From Limisphaerales bacterium (GTDB lineage: Bacteria; Verrucomicrobiota; Verrucomicrobiia; Limisphaerales; UBA11358), in NCBI GenBank assembly GCA_003161635.1, contig PMOA01000128.1:1-37499 (forward strand): DNA of 37,499 nt, in the 5' to 3' direction. Made by a program: the position numbers and the translations under genes. Below, piece after piece: positions 24,239 to 32,378 of this stretch (the first letter of the stretch is position 1; every line of letters begins with the position of its first letter). The notes below the pieces were generated by a model. It did no database searches and was not told the origin of the DNA. It worked only from the letters and a program-made list of their open reading frames with translations.

Positions 24239-25177
24239 ATGGACGTTTCCGTCATTATCGTCACCCGCAACACCTGCGCCCTGACCTGCGACGCCATCCG
24301 GTCGGTGCTCGACAGCCGCGACGGGCTGGCAACAGAGGTTTTCGTCGTGGATAACGGCTCGACCGACGAGACGCCGAAGCTGCTGCCGGAAAGATTTCCC
24401 GCCGTGCGTTACCGGCGATTTGAGAACAACCTCGGCTTCGCCAAAGCCGTGAATCTCGCCGCGCGCGAAGCCAGGGGTGAATTTCTGCTGCCGCTCAATT
24501 CCGACGCCCGGGTCGGCGTGGATTCGCTGGCCACCGCTGTCGCATGGATGCGCGCCCATCCTGAATGCGGCGTCGCTGGCGCGCAGTTGCTCCATCCCGA
24601 CAGCCGGCGGCAAAACTCCATTGCCAACTTCCCGACGCTGGCGACGGAACTGCTCAACAAATCACTGTTGCGCCGATTGTGGCCGGAACGTTATCCCGGC
24701 AAGGAACATGTCTTCACGGAGCCGGTGGAGGTGGAGTCCGTCATCGGCGCGTTTTTCCTGGTGCGGAAAAAATTATGGGACGAATTGGGCGGCCTCGATG
24801 AACGGTTCTTCTTCTTTTTGGAGGAAACGGATTTTTGCCTGCAGGCACAACGGACCGGTTCACGGGTCATGCACCTGCCGCAGGTTGAAGTCTGGCACGG
24901 GCAGGGCCAAAGTGCCAAGCACATGCCAACGGAGGCGCGCATCGAATACTGGCGCTCCCGTTACCTTTATTTTGCCAAAAACCAGTCCGGGTTGAGCCGG
25001 ATCATCGTCATGGCCGGCCTGGGGACGCGACTGTTTTTCGACTGGCTGGCCGCAACACTGCTCGTTCTTCTGACGTTCGGCCGGAACGGCCGCTGGCGCT
25101 CGCGTTGGCGCGTATGCACGGCGCTGGCCGGTTGGCACCTGCGCGGCTGCCCGGCAAAGGCGGGGCTTCCGCGTTAA
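24239..25177 (+). CDS. family-2 glycosyltransferase, rhamnosyltransferase-like
   Basis: 312 residues from the ATG at 24239 (MDVSVIIVTRNTCALTCDAI). VFVVDNGSTDETPKLLPERF, NNLGFAKAVNLAAREARGEF and LLPLNSDARVG show the N-terminal GT2 pattern with the DxD-like NSDA; FFLEETDFCLQAQRTG carries the ED of the catalytic base region, common in rhamnosyltransferase-like GT2 proteins of O-antigen clusters. A hydrophobic stretch near the C-terminus (LFFDWLAATLLVLLTF) suggests membrane contact. It begins 14 bases after the previous gene and ends 9 bases before the stop of the convergent APS kinase gene. Donor sugar unknown. Confidence 0.88.
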   Translation: MDVSVIIVTRNTCALTCDAIRSVLDSRDGLATEVFVVDNGSTDETPKLLPERFPAVRYRRFENNLGFAKAVNLAAREARGEFLLPLNSDARVGVDSLATAVAWMRAHPECGVAGAQLLHPDSRRQNSIANFPTLATELLNKSLLRRLWPERYPGKEHVFTEPVEVESVIGAFFLVRKKLWDELGGLDERFFFFLEETDFCLQAQRTGSRVMHLPQVEVWHGQGQSAKHMPTEARIEYWRSRYLYFAKNQSGLSRIIVMAGLGTRLFFDWLAATLLVLLTFGRNGRWRSRWRVCTALAGWHLRGCPAKAGLPR

Positions 25178-25185
25178 CCTTGCCG

Positions 25186-25827
25186 TCAGTCTTTTTTTCC
25201 ATCGGCGGCGGGAGCGCCATCAATAATGGCTGACATCTGATCCAGCTTCGCCAGAATGGCAGAAACACATTCAGCCACGCTCAATTTGTCGGTGTGCAAT
25301 TCAAGCTCCGGGTTCACGGGCGGTTCGTAAGGGGCGGAGACACCGGTGAATTCCTTGATTTCACCGGTGTGCGCCCTGGCGTAAAGACCTTTGGGATCGC
25401 GGTGCTCGCAAACTTCCAGGGGCGCATTCACGAACACCTCGATGAATTTTCCCGGCGGCGCAATCCGGCGCGCCTCTTCCCGGTCGGAACGGTATGGAGA
25501 AATGAACGCCGTGATGCAAATGATGCCGGCATCGGCAAACAGTCTAACGACTTCCCCGACCCGCCGGATGTTCTCGCGCCGGTCCTCCGGTGAGAAACCC
25601 AGGTCGGAACAAAGGCCGTGGCGTGTGTTGTCGCCGTCCAGCAGGTAGGTGAACTTGCCCTGGCTGAACAACTCGCGCTCCAGTTCCGTGGCAATCGTGG
25701 ATTTGCCGGAGGCGCTCAAACCCGTGATCCAGATGACGCAGCCGGAGTGGCCGCTCAGATGCGCGCGCTGTTCAGCCGTGACCTTGCCCTGGGTCCAGAA
25801 AATATTTTTGCTCAATGGCTCGCTCAT
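25186..25827 (-). CDS. cysC: adenylylsulfate (APS) kinase
   Basis: 213 residues from the ATG at 25827 (MSEPLSKNIFWTQGKVTAEQ). It phosphorylates APS at the 3' position to give PAPS and ADP. Visible motifs: Walker A GLSASGKST (36-44), LLDGDNTRHGLCSDLGFS with the APS-binding DGDNxRxGL, FISPYRSDRE, and KGLYARAHTGEIKEFTGVSAPYEPP. All the key family residues seem present, and the length is normal. The frame stays open upstream to 26493, but that part is antisense to the GT9 gene and is not family-like. Here it is a stand-alone kinase, separated by five genes from the ATP sulfurylase fusion. It probably feeds the sulfotransferase rather than cysteine synthesis, since no PAPS reductase is present in the window. 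Confidence 0.95.
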   Translation of the reverse strand: MSEPLSKNIFWTQGKVTAEQRAHLSGHSGCVIWITGLSASGKSTIATELERELFSQGKFTYLLDGDNTRHGLCSDLGFSPEDRRENIRRVGEVVRLFADAGIICITAFISPYRSDREEARRIAPPGKFIEVFVNAPLEVCEHRDPKGLYARAHTGEIKEFTGVSAPYEPPVNPELELHTDKLSVAECVSAILAKLDQMSAIIDGAPAADGKKD

Positions 25828-25908
25828 GCAATGCCGGATGCCCCCATTCAATCTGGTGTTTCCAAAACCGTCCAGCAGGAAAACTGGCGCGCAGCTTGAC
25901 ATTGCCCC

Positions 25909-25980
25909 GGAGCGCCGGCCTCCGGCCCGGCTGGTATTGAGATTCCAGCAGAAACGCGCCGGATCGGAGATCGGCGCTCC
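25909..25980. repeat. palindromic repeat 'ggagcgccg', intergenic copy
   Basis: Arms ggagcgccggcctccggccc and gatcggagatcggcgctcc pair over about 19 of 23 positions. It is related to the copies inside copA (6162-6239) and cstA (31645-31756), which share the ggagcgccg..ctccg words. It lies in the 252-base gap between the divergent cysC and GT9 genes. Confidence 0.7.
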
Positions 25981-26079
25981 GCTGTTGCCATCAAAGTCGA
26001 GGACAGTGTGCGCCCGAAAACCGGCGCGCTTCAAGTCTGTCCTTTTCCATTGGACGCGGGGTGCATAGCCTGACATGAC

Positions 26080-27075
26080 ATGGATCGAAGTAATAATATT
26101 CTGCTGATTCGCCTCAAATCCATCGGGGACATTCTGTTTCTGCTCCCCGCCGTTCACGTGGTCCGGGAAAATTTCCCCGGCGCGAAAATCACGTTTCTTA
26201 CTTCCCGGGAAAATGCAGCGTTGCTGGAAGGTTTTCGAGAGGTGGACGAAGTCATCACGCTGGATCGCGTCCGCTTTCAGAGCGGAAATCCCAAAGCCAT
26301 TTTGTCGGAGGCGTTTTCCTTGTTTTGCCGGTTGCGCGGCGGGAAATTTTCGCTCGTCGTGGATTTTCAGGGATACGGTGAAACCGCCTGGCTGGCATGG
26401 TTGAGCGGCGCGCCGCAACGCTGGGGCAGCGTGTACAGCACGGGACGGCGCTGGGCTTACACGCGCGGTGTGACGCGCAACGATAACATTCACCTCGTGG
26501 ATTGGAATCTGTCATTGCTGCAACAATGCGGCCTGCGCCCGGGAAAAATTGTCAACGAATTCGTCCTGCCCGACAGTGCCCTGAATGAGGCGCGCCGTTT
26601 TTTTGCCGCGCAAAAATTGGACACCGCCAAGCCGACGTTATTCATTCAACCGTTCACCAGTTCGCCGCATAAAAACTGGCCGCTGGAAAATTATATTTCA
26701 ATTGCCGGACACTGGCGTGCGCGGGGAGTCCAGGTCCTTTTTGGCGGCGGGCCATCGGAGCGCACCCTGCTCGAACCCGCCCGCGCGGCGGACTTTTCCG
26801 TCGCCGCCGGGACGCCGCTGCTGGTTTCCGCCGGCCTGATGCAACTTTCCACACTGGTGATCGGCGGAGTGACGGGTTTGTTGCACCTGGCGGTCGCAAT
26901 GCAAAAGCGGGTTTTGATGCTGGTCGGTTACCCCGCCCATGAACCCGGTTTTCCATATCAACATCATGACTGGGCGGTCGCACCATTGACCGGGGGAAGT
27001 ATTGCTGAAATTCAAACCGGCGCGGTCATTGAAACCAGCGAGCGGGCGTTCGCCGAGTTGGGCGCGGCCAAATGA
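26080..27075 (+). CDS. glycosyltransferase family 9 (heptosyltransferase-like), copy 2
   Basis: 331 residues. NILLIRLKSIGDILFLLPAV is the N-terminal acceptor-side block of GT9 proteins; PTLFIQPFTSSPHKNWPLEN is the KxWP segment that binds the donor diphosphate, and VIGGVTGLLHLAVAMQKRVL followed by MLVGYP is the C-terminal donor block (GG-V-TG-LHLA in place of the common GDTGPMHLA). It should add a heptose-like sugar to the LPS core. It diverges from cysC. It has low similarity to the other GT9 gene at 16474, so the two probably act at different positions. The ATG at 26080 fits the family start. Confidence 0.88.
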   Translation: MDRSNNILLIRLKSIGDILFLLPAVHVVRENFPGAKITFLTSRENAALLEGFREVDEVITLDRVRFQSGNPKAILSEAFSLFCRLRGGKFSLVVDFQGYGETAWLAWLSGAPQRWGSVYSTGRRWAYTRGVTRNDNIHLVDWNLSLLQQCGLRPGKIVNEFVLPDSALNEARRFFAAQKLDTAKPTLFIQPFTSSPHKNWPLENYISIAGHWRARGVQVLFGGGPSERTLLEPARAADFSVAAGTPLLVSAGLMQLSTLVIGGVTGLLHLAVAMQKRVLMLVGYPAHEPGFPYQHHDWAVAPLTGGSIAEIQTGAVIETSERAFAELGAAK

Positions 27076-27242
27076 TTCAGCGCACCCGCCGGAATTTTTT
27101 TTGAACCGGATTTCGAGCCATTGCTCCAGTCTGAGCATCAGACTATTTTTTTCCGTTGGGCAGAAAGGTGAAGCTGCTGAACTTCATGGGTTTCCGATCA
27201 GTGCAAGAGTGGCTCACCGCGGACCAGTTTTCTCAGTGTCCG

Positions 27243-27937
27243 TTAAAAATTGTCAAACGGTGCGTTCAGCCACATTTTTCGGAACAGGCGCCAACGCTCG
27301 GCCGGCGTATTCAGCAAACCAACTGTTGCCGGACTGTCGTTGGGCACATACCAGTTGTTAAGCTGCGTGCGTTTGACCAGGCGGTATCCGGTGGCGCAGG
27401 TAAAAATGCTTGGTGTAATTGCGGCGATGATCCTCCAGCAAAATCAGCCGTGGCGCATATTTCTTCAGACTGAGTCCCCGCAAGACCTGCAGTTCCATTC
27501 CCTCGACATCAATGGACTAAAAGTCAATCCGTCCCACACCCGCTTCCGCAAGAATTGAATCCAACGTGCGAAGCTTCACCTGGATTTTTTTACCCGACAA
27601 CGGATCATCCAGGACCGGTGCCAGTGTCGAATGCACGTGCTCCGTGCCCATCAGCAGATCCACCGCGCCCACCTGGTCCGGGCCCACCCACCGCCGCTTG
27701 AAACGTCCGGCGGCGCGGGCGTTGGGCCTGGAGCATCTCGCACAATTCAGGATTTGGCTCCACCAGCACGCCCGACCAGCCTTGTTGTTCCAAATGCCAC
27801 GTCTGGCTCAACAACGTGGGATAATTGGCCCCCACTTCCACAAAGACGCCCTGTTTGGCGCAGTCGAAGAATTTCCACACCAGTTGGAGTTCCTGTTCCT
27901 CCTGACTGATGGGGGTTGTTGGTTCCATGAGAATCAT
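27243..27937 (-). pseudogene. FkbM-family methyltransferase, broken by frameshifts and a stop
   Basis: Reading 27937 downward: GVFVEVGANYPTLLSQTWHL and VLVEPNPELCEMLQAQRP are the SAM-binding motifs of FkbM O-methyltransferases. Near 27676 the frame must shift to continue as GAVDLLMGTEHVHSTLAP, then LRTLDSILAEAGVGRIDF. A TAG at 27517-27519 interrupts where the family has a hydrophobic residue, before SIDVEGMELQVLRGLSLKKY. A second shift near 27395 is needed to reach the tail (WYVPNDSPATVGLLNTP ... TAA at 27243-27245). One nonsense codon and two frameshifts mean a true pseudogene. Intact relatives methylate sugars at the end of LPS or capsule synthesis. It lies next to the GT9 gene at 26080, convergent with it. 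Confidence 0.85.
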
Positions 27938-28008
27938 TCCAGGTTCCCGAGCCAATACCGGAATCGGGCCGCGCATTCCAGATTTTTCTGCGGCGCTCCG
28001 CCTGGGGA

Positions 28009-28283
28009 TTAATCGCCCAGCAGCTTCTTCAACTGCTCGCGCGCCGCGGCTGCGCGGGAATCGCCGACCGATTTTGGCGTCCAGGTACGGCGGACAAATT
28101 CAAAATATTCGCAGAAGTTGCCCGCGTATTTTTTAACACCGGCCCGGCCCGGCGTTCGCGGCATTGCTGTGCCGCGCACGGGTCGTAATGCGCGCAATTC
28201 AGGCAGCCTGCACCCAGTCCTCGCGCGAGCAAGCCGGTTTTTCCACGCCGGGTTGACCGGCACGCAGACAGCGCGCGCAGCAC
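28009..28283 (-). pseudogene. frameshifted duplicate of the zinc-ribbon gene at 29560
   Basis: Two overlapping frames must be joined. The first gives CLNCAHYDPCAAQQCRERRA and GPVLK; the second continues KKYAGNFCEYFEFVRRTWTP, then an alanine-rich stretch ending QLKKLLGD and the stop. The intact gene at 29560-29856 reads CLNCAHYDPRAAQQCRERRA ... GNFCEYFELVRRVW ... QLKKLFGD. The DNA match is about three-quarters identical, so the duplication is old. The N-terminal CxxC region is largely lost. The copies lie on either side of the GT10 gene in the same orientation. Confidence 0.8.
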
Positions 28284-28341
28284 CTCGTCGGCTTCGACAT
28301 AATGAGTTTCCGGCCGTTACGAAGAAATGAACGGCTGACTT

Positions 28342-29340
28342 TCAGGAAGCATGATCGCTCCAGAAACCGTCCTTGCGATCGTAAAATTTCACGATCGGGT
28401 GGGGATTGGGAAAAGGGTGCCTTTGATGCCGCTTGACCAGGATCCACCGGCCCGGCTGAAACCAGCTTCGGCGGCGCTGCGCGACCGGCGTGATGGGAGT
28501 GGTGACGACCTTTTCGAAAAAGTCACATATCCGGTCCCGGCTGAAATAAGGAGTTGGCTGGTCATCCGGTAAATAGGGCTGGCGCATATATTCGAGATAT
28601 TTGGCGTCATCCCGGTCCAATTCGATGATTTTTTCGACCAAGGCTTCGTCGCTCGGAAAATCGGCGCGATTCAAAAAACTGCGGGGATTGAATTGTTGTC
28701 CAATCAATGGATCTCCCCAGTAGATTGGCAGGCAGCGCGTAACCATCGCGTCATAAATTTTCTCGGTGGCGTATCCGGGAAGATTGGCGTTTTCAAAACA
28801 GATGTTGAATTTGTAAGGACGCAAAAACTCCGCCTTGAATTGGGCTCCATACGGAACCACCCGGCCAATGTTGTTCCGCAGGCGGCCGGCAGAATCCACC
28901 TGCTTATAACGGGACAACAAATCGAAAAAATCGGGGCGATGCTGGTTTTTGCGCGGGTTGTAAGTACTCACCACAAAACTGCAAAATTTGGTCTTCCCGG
29001 CCAGAATACGCTCGGAATCGTCATGTTGCTTGATGATTTTCTCCGCCGGACCGCGAATGACGTAAGCCGGGAGATGGAGATGGCGCGGATCTTCCACCAC
29101 GCGGGGTCCGATTGAATAATCAGATACACGGTAATCGGGCAGTCCACTCTCGCCGGTGAAGAAGACGCGCACCCCCGAATGCAAGAGGTGTTCATGGCCA
29201 AAACCATTATGAACTATAAAATCGGGCTGGTCGTAAAGCTGCAAATCAAACCGTTCTGCAAGCACCCAATACAGAAAATAATTGGTCTTGCTCTGATTGC
29301 ATCCGATGTCGCAAAAATCAATCCTGATCCTGCGTCTCAT
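28342..29340 (-). CDS. glycosyltransferase family 10 (alpha-1,3/4-fucosyltransferase-like)
   Basis: 332 residues. The C-terminal half has the GT10 signature: YKFNICFENANLPGYATEKI, followed by YDAMVTRCLPIYWGDPLI. These enzymes transfer fucose from GDP-fucose to GlcNAc-type acceptors in LPS (for example Lewis-type antigens of Helicobacter). The N-terminal half is the less conserved acceptor domain, with FFTGES and KTKFCSFVVSTYNPRKN. No signal peptide; a C-terminal basic tail (VKRHQRHPFPNP) may contact the membrane, as in other bacterial GT10 proteins. It is bracketed by an intact and a broken copy of a zinc-ribbon gene. Fucose metabolism genes are not in the window, so GDP-fucose must come from elsewhere. 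Confidence 0.92.
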   Translation of the reverse strand: MRRRIRIDFCDIGCNQSKTNYFLYWVLAERFDLQLYDQPDFIVHNGFGHEHLLHSGVRVFFTGESGLPDYRVSDYSIGPRVVEDPRHLHLPAYVIRGPAEKIIKQHDDSERILAGKTKFCSFVVSTYNPRKNQHRPDFFDLLSRYKQVDSAGRLRNNIGRVVPYGAQFKAEFLRPYKFNICFENANLPGYATEKIYDAMVTRCLPIYWGDPLIGQQFNPRSFLNRADFPSDEALVEKIIELDRDDAKYLEYMRQPYLPDDQPTPYFSRDRICDFFEKVVTTPITPVAQRRRSWFQPGRWILVKRHQRHPFPNPHPIVKFYDRKDGFWSDHAS

Positions 29341-29559
29341 AAAAGCACGGCGAATCTGGCCGGGGAAATACCGCCGCCGGATTCTTCCGGCGCAAACTTC
29401 GCAAGGAAACGATCGATTTTCACGAGTAAAAGCATTCCGGACTCCAACGTCTTACTACAATCATGTCGGGGGCTCCAGATTTTTCTGCCCCCGTCTGGCC
29501 GTTTTCGGGTTGCTCCAAAGGTGGTTTGCCGGCTCAGCAGGGCGGGACCCCGTCGGGTG

Positions 29560-29856
29560 TCAATCGCCAAACAATTTTTTCAACTGATCACGCGCGGCGG
29601 CTTCGCGTCGGGTGTCTCCGGCCTTCGGCGTCCAGACCCGGCGCACCAATTCAAAATACTCGCAGAAATTGCCCATGTGTTTTTCCAAAACCGGCTCAGC
29701 CCGGCGCTCGCGGCATTGCTGGGCCGCGCGCGGGTCGTAGTGCGCGCAGTTCAGACAGACGCGCAAATCCGCGCCGCAGCGCATGCAGGTCTCGCCGCGT
29801 CCCGGCTGGCCGGTCAGTGTCCATTCCTCGCCGCAGTTGTGGCAGTGACGGGTCAT
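29560..29856 (-). CDS. small zinc-ribbon protein of unknown function
   Basis: 98 residues. MTRHCHNCGEEWTLTGQPGR carries one CxxC, CMRCGADLRVCLNC carries two more, so one or two zinc ribbons are expected in the first 45 residues. The remaining part (YDPRAAQQCRERRAEPVLEK, then GNFCEYFELVRRVWTP) is charged and helical. It reads as a small cytoplasmic metal-binding protein; I do not know a characterised member. A degenerate second copy is at 28009-28283. It diverges from cstA (99 bases between starts), so the gap must hold both promoters. Confidence 0.75.
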   Translation of the reverse strand: MTRHCHNCGEEWTLTGQPGRGETCMRCGADLRVCLNCAHYDPRAAQQCRERRAEPVLEKHMGNFCEYFELVRRVWTPKAGDTRREAAARDQLKKLFGD

Positions 29857-29907
29857 GCGGATTTTGGATTTGCGATTTTCGATTTACGCATGCGCAAACT
29901 TTACTCT

Positions 29908-29936
29908 CGTAAATTGTAAATCGTAAATTGTAAATT
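29908..29936. repeat. cgtaaattgtaaat tandem repeat
   Basis: Two adjacent units of cgtaaattgtaaat (29908-29935), with related gcgattttcgatttacg upstream. AT-rich and located between divergent starts, it may overlap a promoter. Confidence 0.6.
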
Positions 29937-29954
29937 GGCGGCAAACCATCCGGT

Positions 29955-32372
29955 ATGAAAAAGGTTTTGGCTTCGCTTTTCTGGCTCCTGCTCGCCCTGG
30001 CCGGCGCGGCAGCGTATGCCACGCTGGCGTTTCGCCGGAGCGAGCCGATCAACTCCGCCTACATTCTCATCGCGGCGGTCTGCACCTACGCCATCGGCTA
30101 CCGGTTTTACTCCAAATGGATTGCCGCGCGCCTGCTGGCACTTAACGACCGCCGCGCCACACCTTGCGAGGTCCACGACGACGGCAAGGATTTCGTCAAA
30201 ACGAACAAATGGGTTGTCTTCGGCCATCACTTCGCGGCCATTGCCGGGCCGGGGCCGCTCGTCGGGCCGGTGCTCGCCGCGCAATTCGGTTATCTGCCCG
30301 GCACGCTGTGGATTCTCATCGGCGTCGTGCTCGGCGGCGCGGTGCAGGACTTCGTAATCTTGTTTTGTTCGATGCGGCGTGACGGCAAATCGCTCGGCCA
30401 GATGGTGAAGGAGGAATTGAACACACCGGCGGGCTTCATCGCGGTGCTGGCGATTCTGGCGATTCTGGTGATTTTGCTCGCGGTGCTCGCGCTCGTCGTT
30501 GTCAAAGCCCTCGCCGAAAGTCCCTGGGGCATTTTCACCGTGGGCGCAACGATTCCCATTGCGCTGTTCATGGGCGGTTACATGCGCTTCTGGCGGGTGG
30601 GCAAAGTGCTCGAAGCCTCGGCCATCGGCGCCGGGCTGCTGTTGCTGGCGGTGTGGGGTGGCAAACTGGTTTACGAGAATCCGCACTGGTCACAGGTCTT
30701 CGGCCTGCATGACATCACGCTGGCATGGGCGATCATTGTTTATGGCCTGGCGGCCAGCGTGCTGCCGGTGTGGCTGCTGCTCGCGCCGCGCGATTATCTC
30801 AGCACCTTCATGAAACTCGGCACGATCTTCGCGCTCGCGTTCGGCATTCTGCTGGTGCTGCCCGATTTGAAAATGCCCGCGCTGACGCAATTCACCGACG
30901 GTTCCGGCCTGGTCGTGGCCGGAAAAATCTTTCCGTTCTGCTTCATCACCATCGCGTGCGGCTCGATTTCTGGCTTTCACACGCTCATCGCCAGCGGCAC
31001 AACGCCCAAGCTCATCACGCGCGAGAGCTATGCGCGGTCCATCGGCTACGGCGCGATGTGCCTCGAATCGCTCGTGGCCATCATGGCCGTCATCGCCGCG
31101 TGCGCGCTGGACCCGGGCGTCTATCTGAGCATGAACGTGAAAGGCGAGGCGGCGGCGACCGTGGCCAGGGTGACGGCGCTCGGTTTTCCAGTGACCGTCG
31201 AGCAAATGAACGGGCTGGCCGGCCAGATCGGCGAGAAAACATTGTTTGGCCGCACCGGCGGCGCGGCCACGCTGGCCGTCGGCATGGCGCAAATTTTCTC
31301 CAGGGTCGTCAACGGCCGCTGGCTCGATCTGTGGTACCACTTCGCCATCATGTTCGAGGCGTTGTTCATCCTGACCACGGTTGATGCCGGCACGCGCGTG
31401 GGCCGCTATATTCTCCAGGATTTTCTCGGCCACGTCTGGAAGCCGCTGGGCGACACGCGCAACCTCCGCGCGAATTTGGCGGCCAGCGGGTTGATGGTGG
31501 CCGGCTGGGGCTGTTTCCTGATCCAGGGCGTGCGCGATCCGCTCGGCGGCATCAATTCGCTCTGGCCGCTGTTCGGCATCGCCAACCAGATGCTTGCCGC
31601 CATCGCGCTGTGCCTGGCCACGACGATTATTTTAAAAATGGCACTTGGAGCGCCGAACTCCGATTCGGCGCAAAACAGTTGGAATTCCCGCTTTAGCGTG
31701 CCGCCGGACAAGCCAAAGCTTGAACTCCAACACGCCGAGACGGTGCTCGGCGCTCCCAAACGCACGCCGGCGTTGGCGCTCATCACGTTGGTTCCGCTCG
31801 TTTGGCTGGTGGCGGTAACGTTCACGGCAGGCGTGGAGAAAATTTTCCACCTTGACCCGCGCATTGGATTTCTAGCGCAGGCGCAGGCGCTAAAAGCGAA
31901 AATTGATGAATGCTATCAGATGGAACATTCCTTGGTCCGTCGTGAATTGATTGCCGACTTTACGAAAAAACTACAAGTTGCTCAGGCGGAATTGCCCAAA
32001 GATCGCACCTTATATTTCAACAACCTTCTCGACGCCACCGTCGCCGGAATTTTTCTGGCTCTCGTCATCGCGATTGTTTTGTTAAGCTTGCGCGAGTGGT
32101 TTTTGCTGCTGTCGCGGCGCAAACCGGCGGTGTTGCATGAGACGGAACCGGTCTGGTTGCCGGATTACGCCGTGGCCGAAGGCAGGCCGTTGCACATCGC
32201 GGGCACAGCGGCGCTGGCTTTGGCATTGGCGAAGGAATGGTCCGGCGAATCGCATCTGGAACGTGCGCATCAACAGGCGCGGGCGGTTTGCGAATGTCAT
32301 CCCGCGAACGCGCAGCAGATTTACGTTGAAGCCACCGAACAGCGGTTCAATGGCGTGCGGCGTTGTTGTTGA
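29955..32372 (+). CDS. cstA: CstA-family carbon-starvation transporter with one in-frame repeat insertion
   Basis: 805 residues. The N-terminal two-thirds is a multi-pass membrane protein with the CstA core: GHHFAAIAGPGPLVGPVLAA, GTLWILIGVVLGGAVQDF, SGFHTLIASGTTPKL, and MFEALFILTTVDAGTRVGRY. In other bacteria this family takes up peptides or pyruvate when carbon is scarce. The tail (YVEATEQRFNGVRRCC) is typical of a CstA subgroup. Residues ~564-601 (APNSDSAQNSWNSRFSVPPD and following) are the translation of a dispersed palindromic repeat also found in copA; the frame remains open. Flanking helices MLAAIALCLATTIILKMAL and TPALALITLVPLVWLV are intact. It starts at the ATG at 29955 and ends 6 bases before nadD. 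Confidence 0.94.
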   Translation: MKKVLASLFWLLLALAGAAAYATLAFRRSEPINSAYILIAAVCTYAIGYRFYSKWIAARLLALNDRRATPCEVHDDGKDFVKTNKWVVFGHHFAAIAGPGPLVGPVLAAQFGYLPGTLWILIGVVLGGAVQDFVILFCSMRRDGKSLGQMVKEELNTPAGFIAVLAILAILVILLAVLALVVVKALAESPWGIFTVGATIPIALFMGGYMRFWRVGKVLEASAIGAGLLLLAVWGGKLVYENPHWSQVFGLHDITLAWAIIVYGLAASVLPVWLLLAPRDYLSTFMKLGTIFALAFGILLVLPDLKMPALTQFTDGSGLVVAGKIFPFCFITIACGSISGFHTLIASGTTPKLITRESYARSIGYGAMCLESLVAIMAVIAACALDPGVYLSMNVKGEAAATVARVTALGFPVTVEQMNGLAGQIGEKTLFGRTGGAATLAVGMAQIFSRVVNGRWLDLWYHFAIMFEALFILTTVDAGTRVGRYILQDFLGHVWKPLGDTRNLRANLAASGLMVAGWGCFLIQGVRDPLGGINSLWPLFGIANQMLAAIALCLATTIILKMALGAPNSDSAQNSWNSRFSVPPDKPKLELQHAETVLGAPKRTPALALITLVPLVWLVAVTFTAGVEKIFHLDPRIGFLAQAQALKAKIDECYQMEHSLVRRELIADFTKKLQVAQAELPKDRTLYFNNLLDATVAGIFLALVIAIVLLSLREWFLLLSRRKPAVLHETEPVWLPDYAVAEGRPLHIAGTAALALALAKEWSGESHLERAHQQARAVCECHPANAQQIYVEATEQRFNGVRRCC
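31645..31756. repeat. palindromic repeat 'gcgccgaactcc' inside cstA, copy B
   Basis: Begins ttggagcgccgaactccgat and ends gacggtgctcggcgctccc, giving ggagcgccg..cggcgctcc outer ends. The first part matches the copA copy at 6162-6239 almost base for base. It is translated in a loop between two membrane helices. Confidence 0.88.
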
Positions 32373-32378
32373 GAAAAC

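Noticed and set aside
25828-26493. N-terminal extension of the APS kinase frame
   Set aside because: The extra ~220 codons overlap the divergent GT9 gene and carry no family features; the kinase starts normally at 25827.
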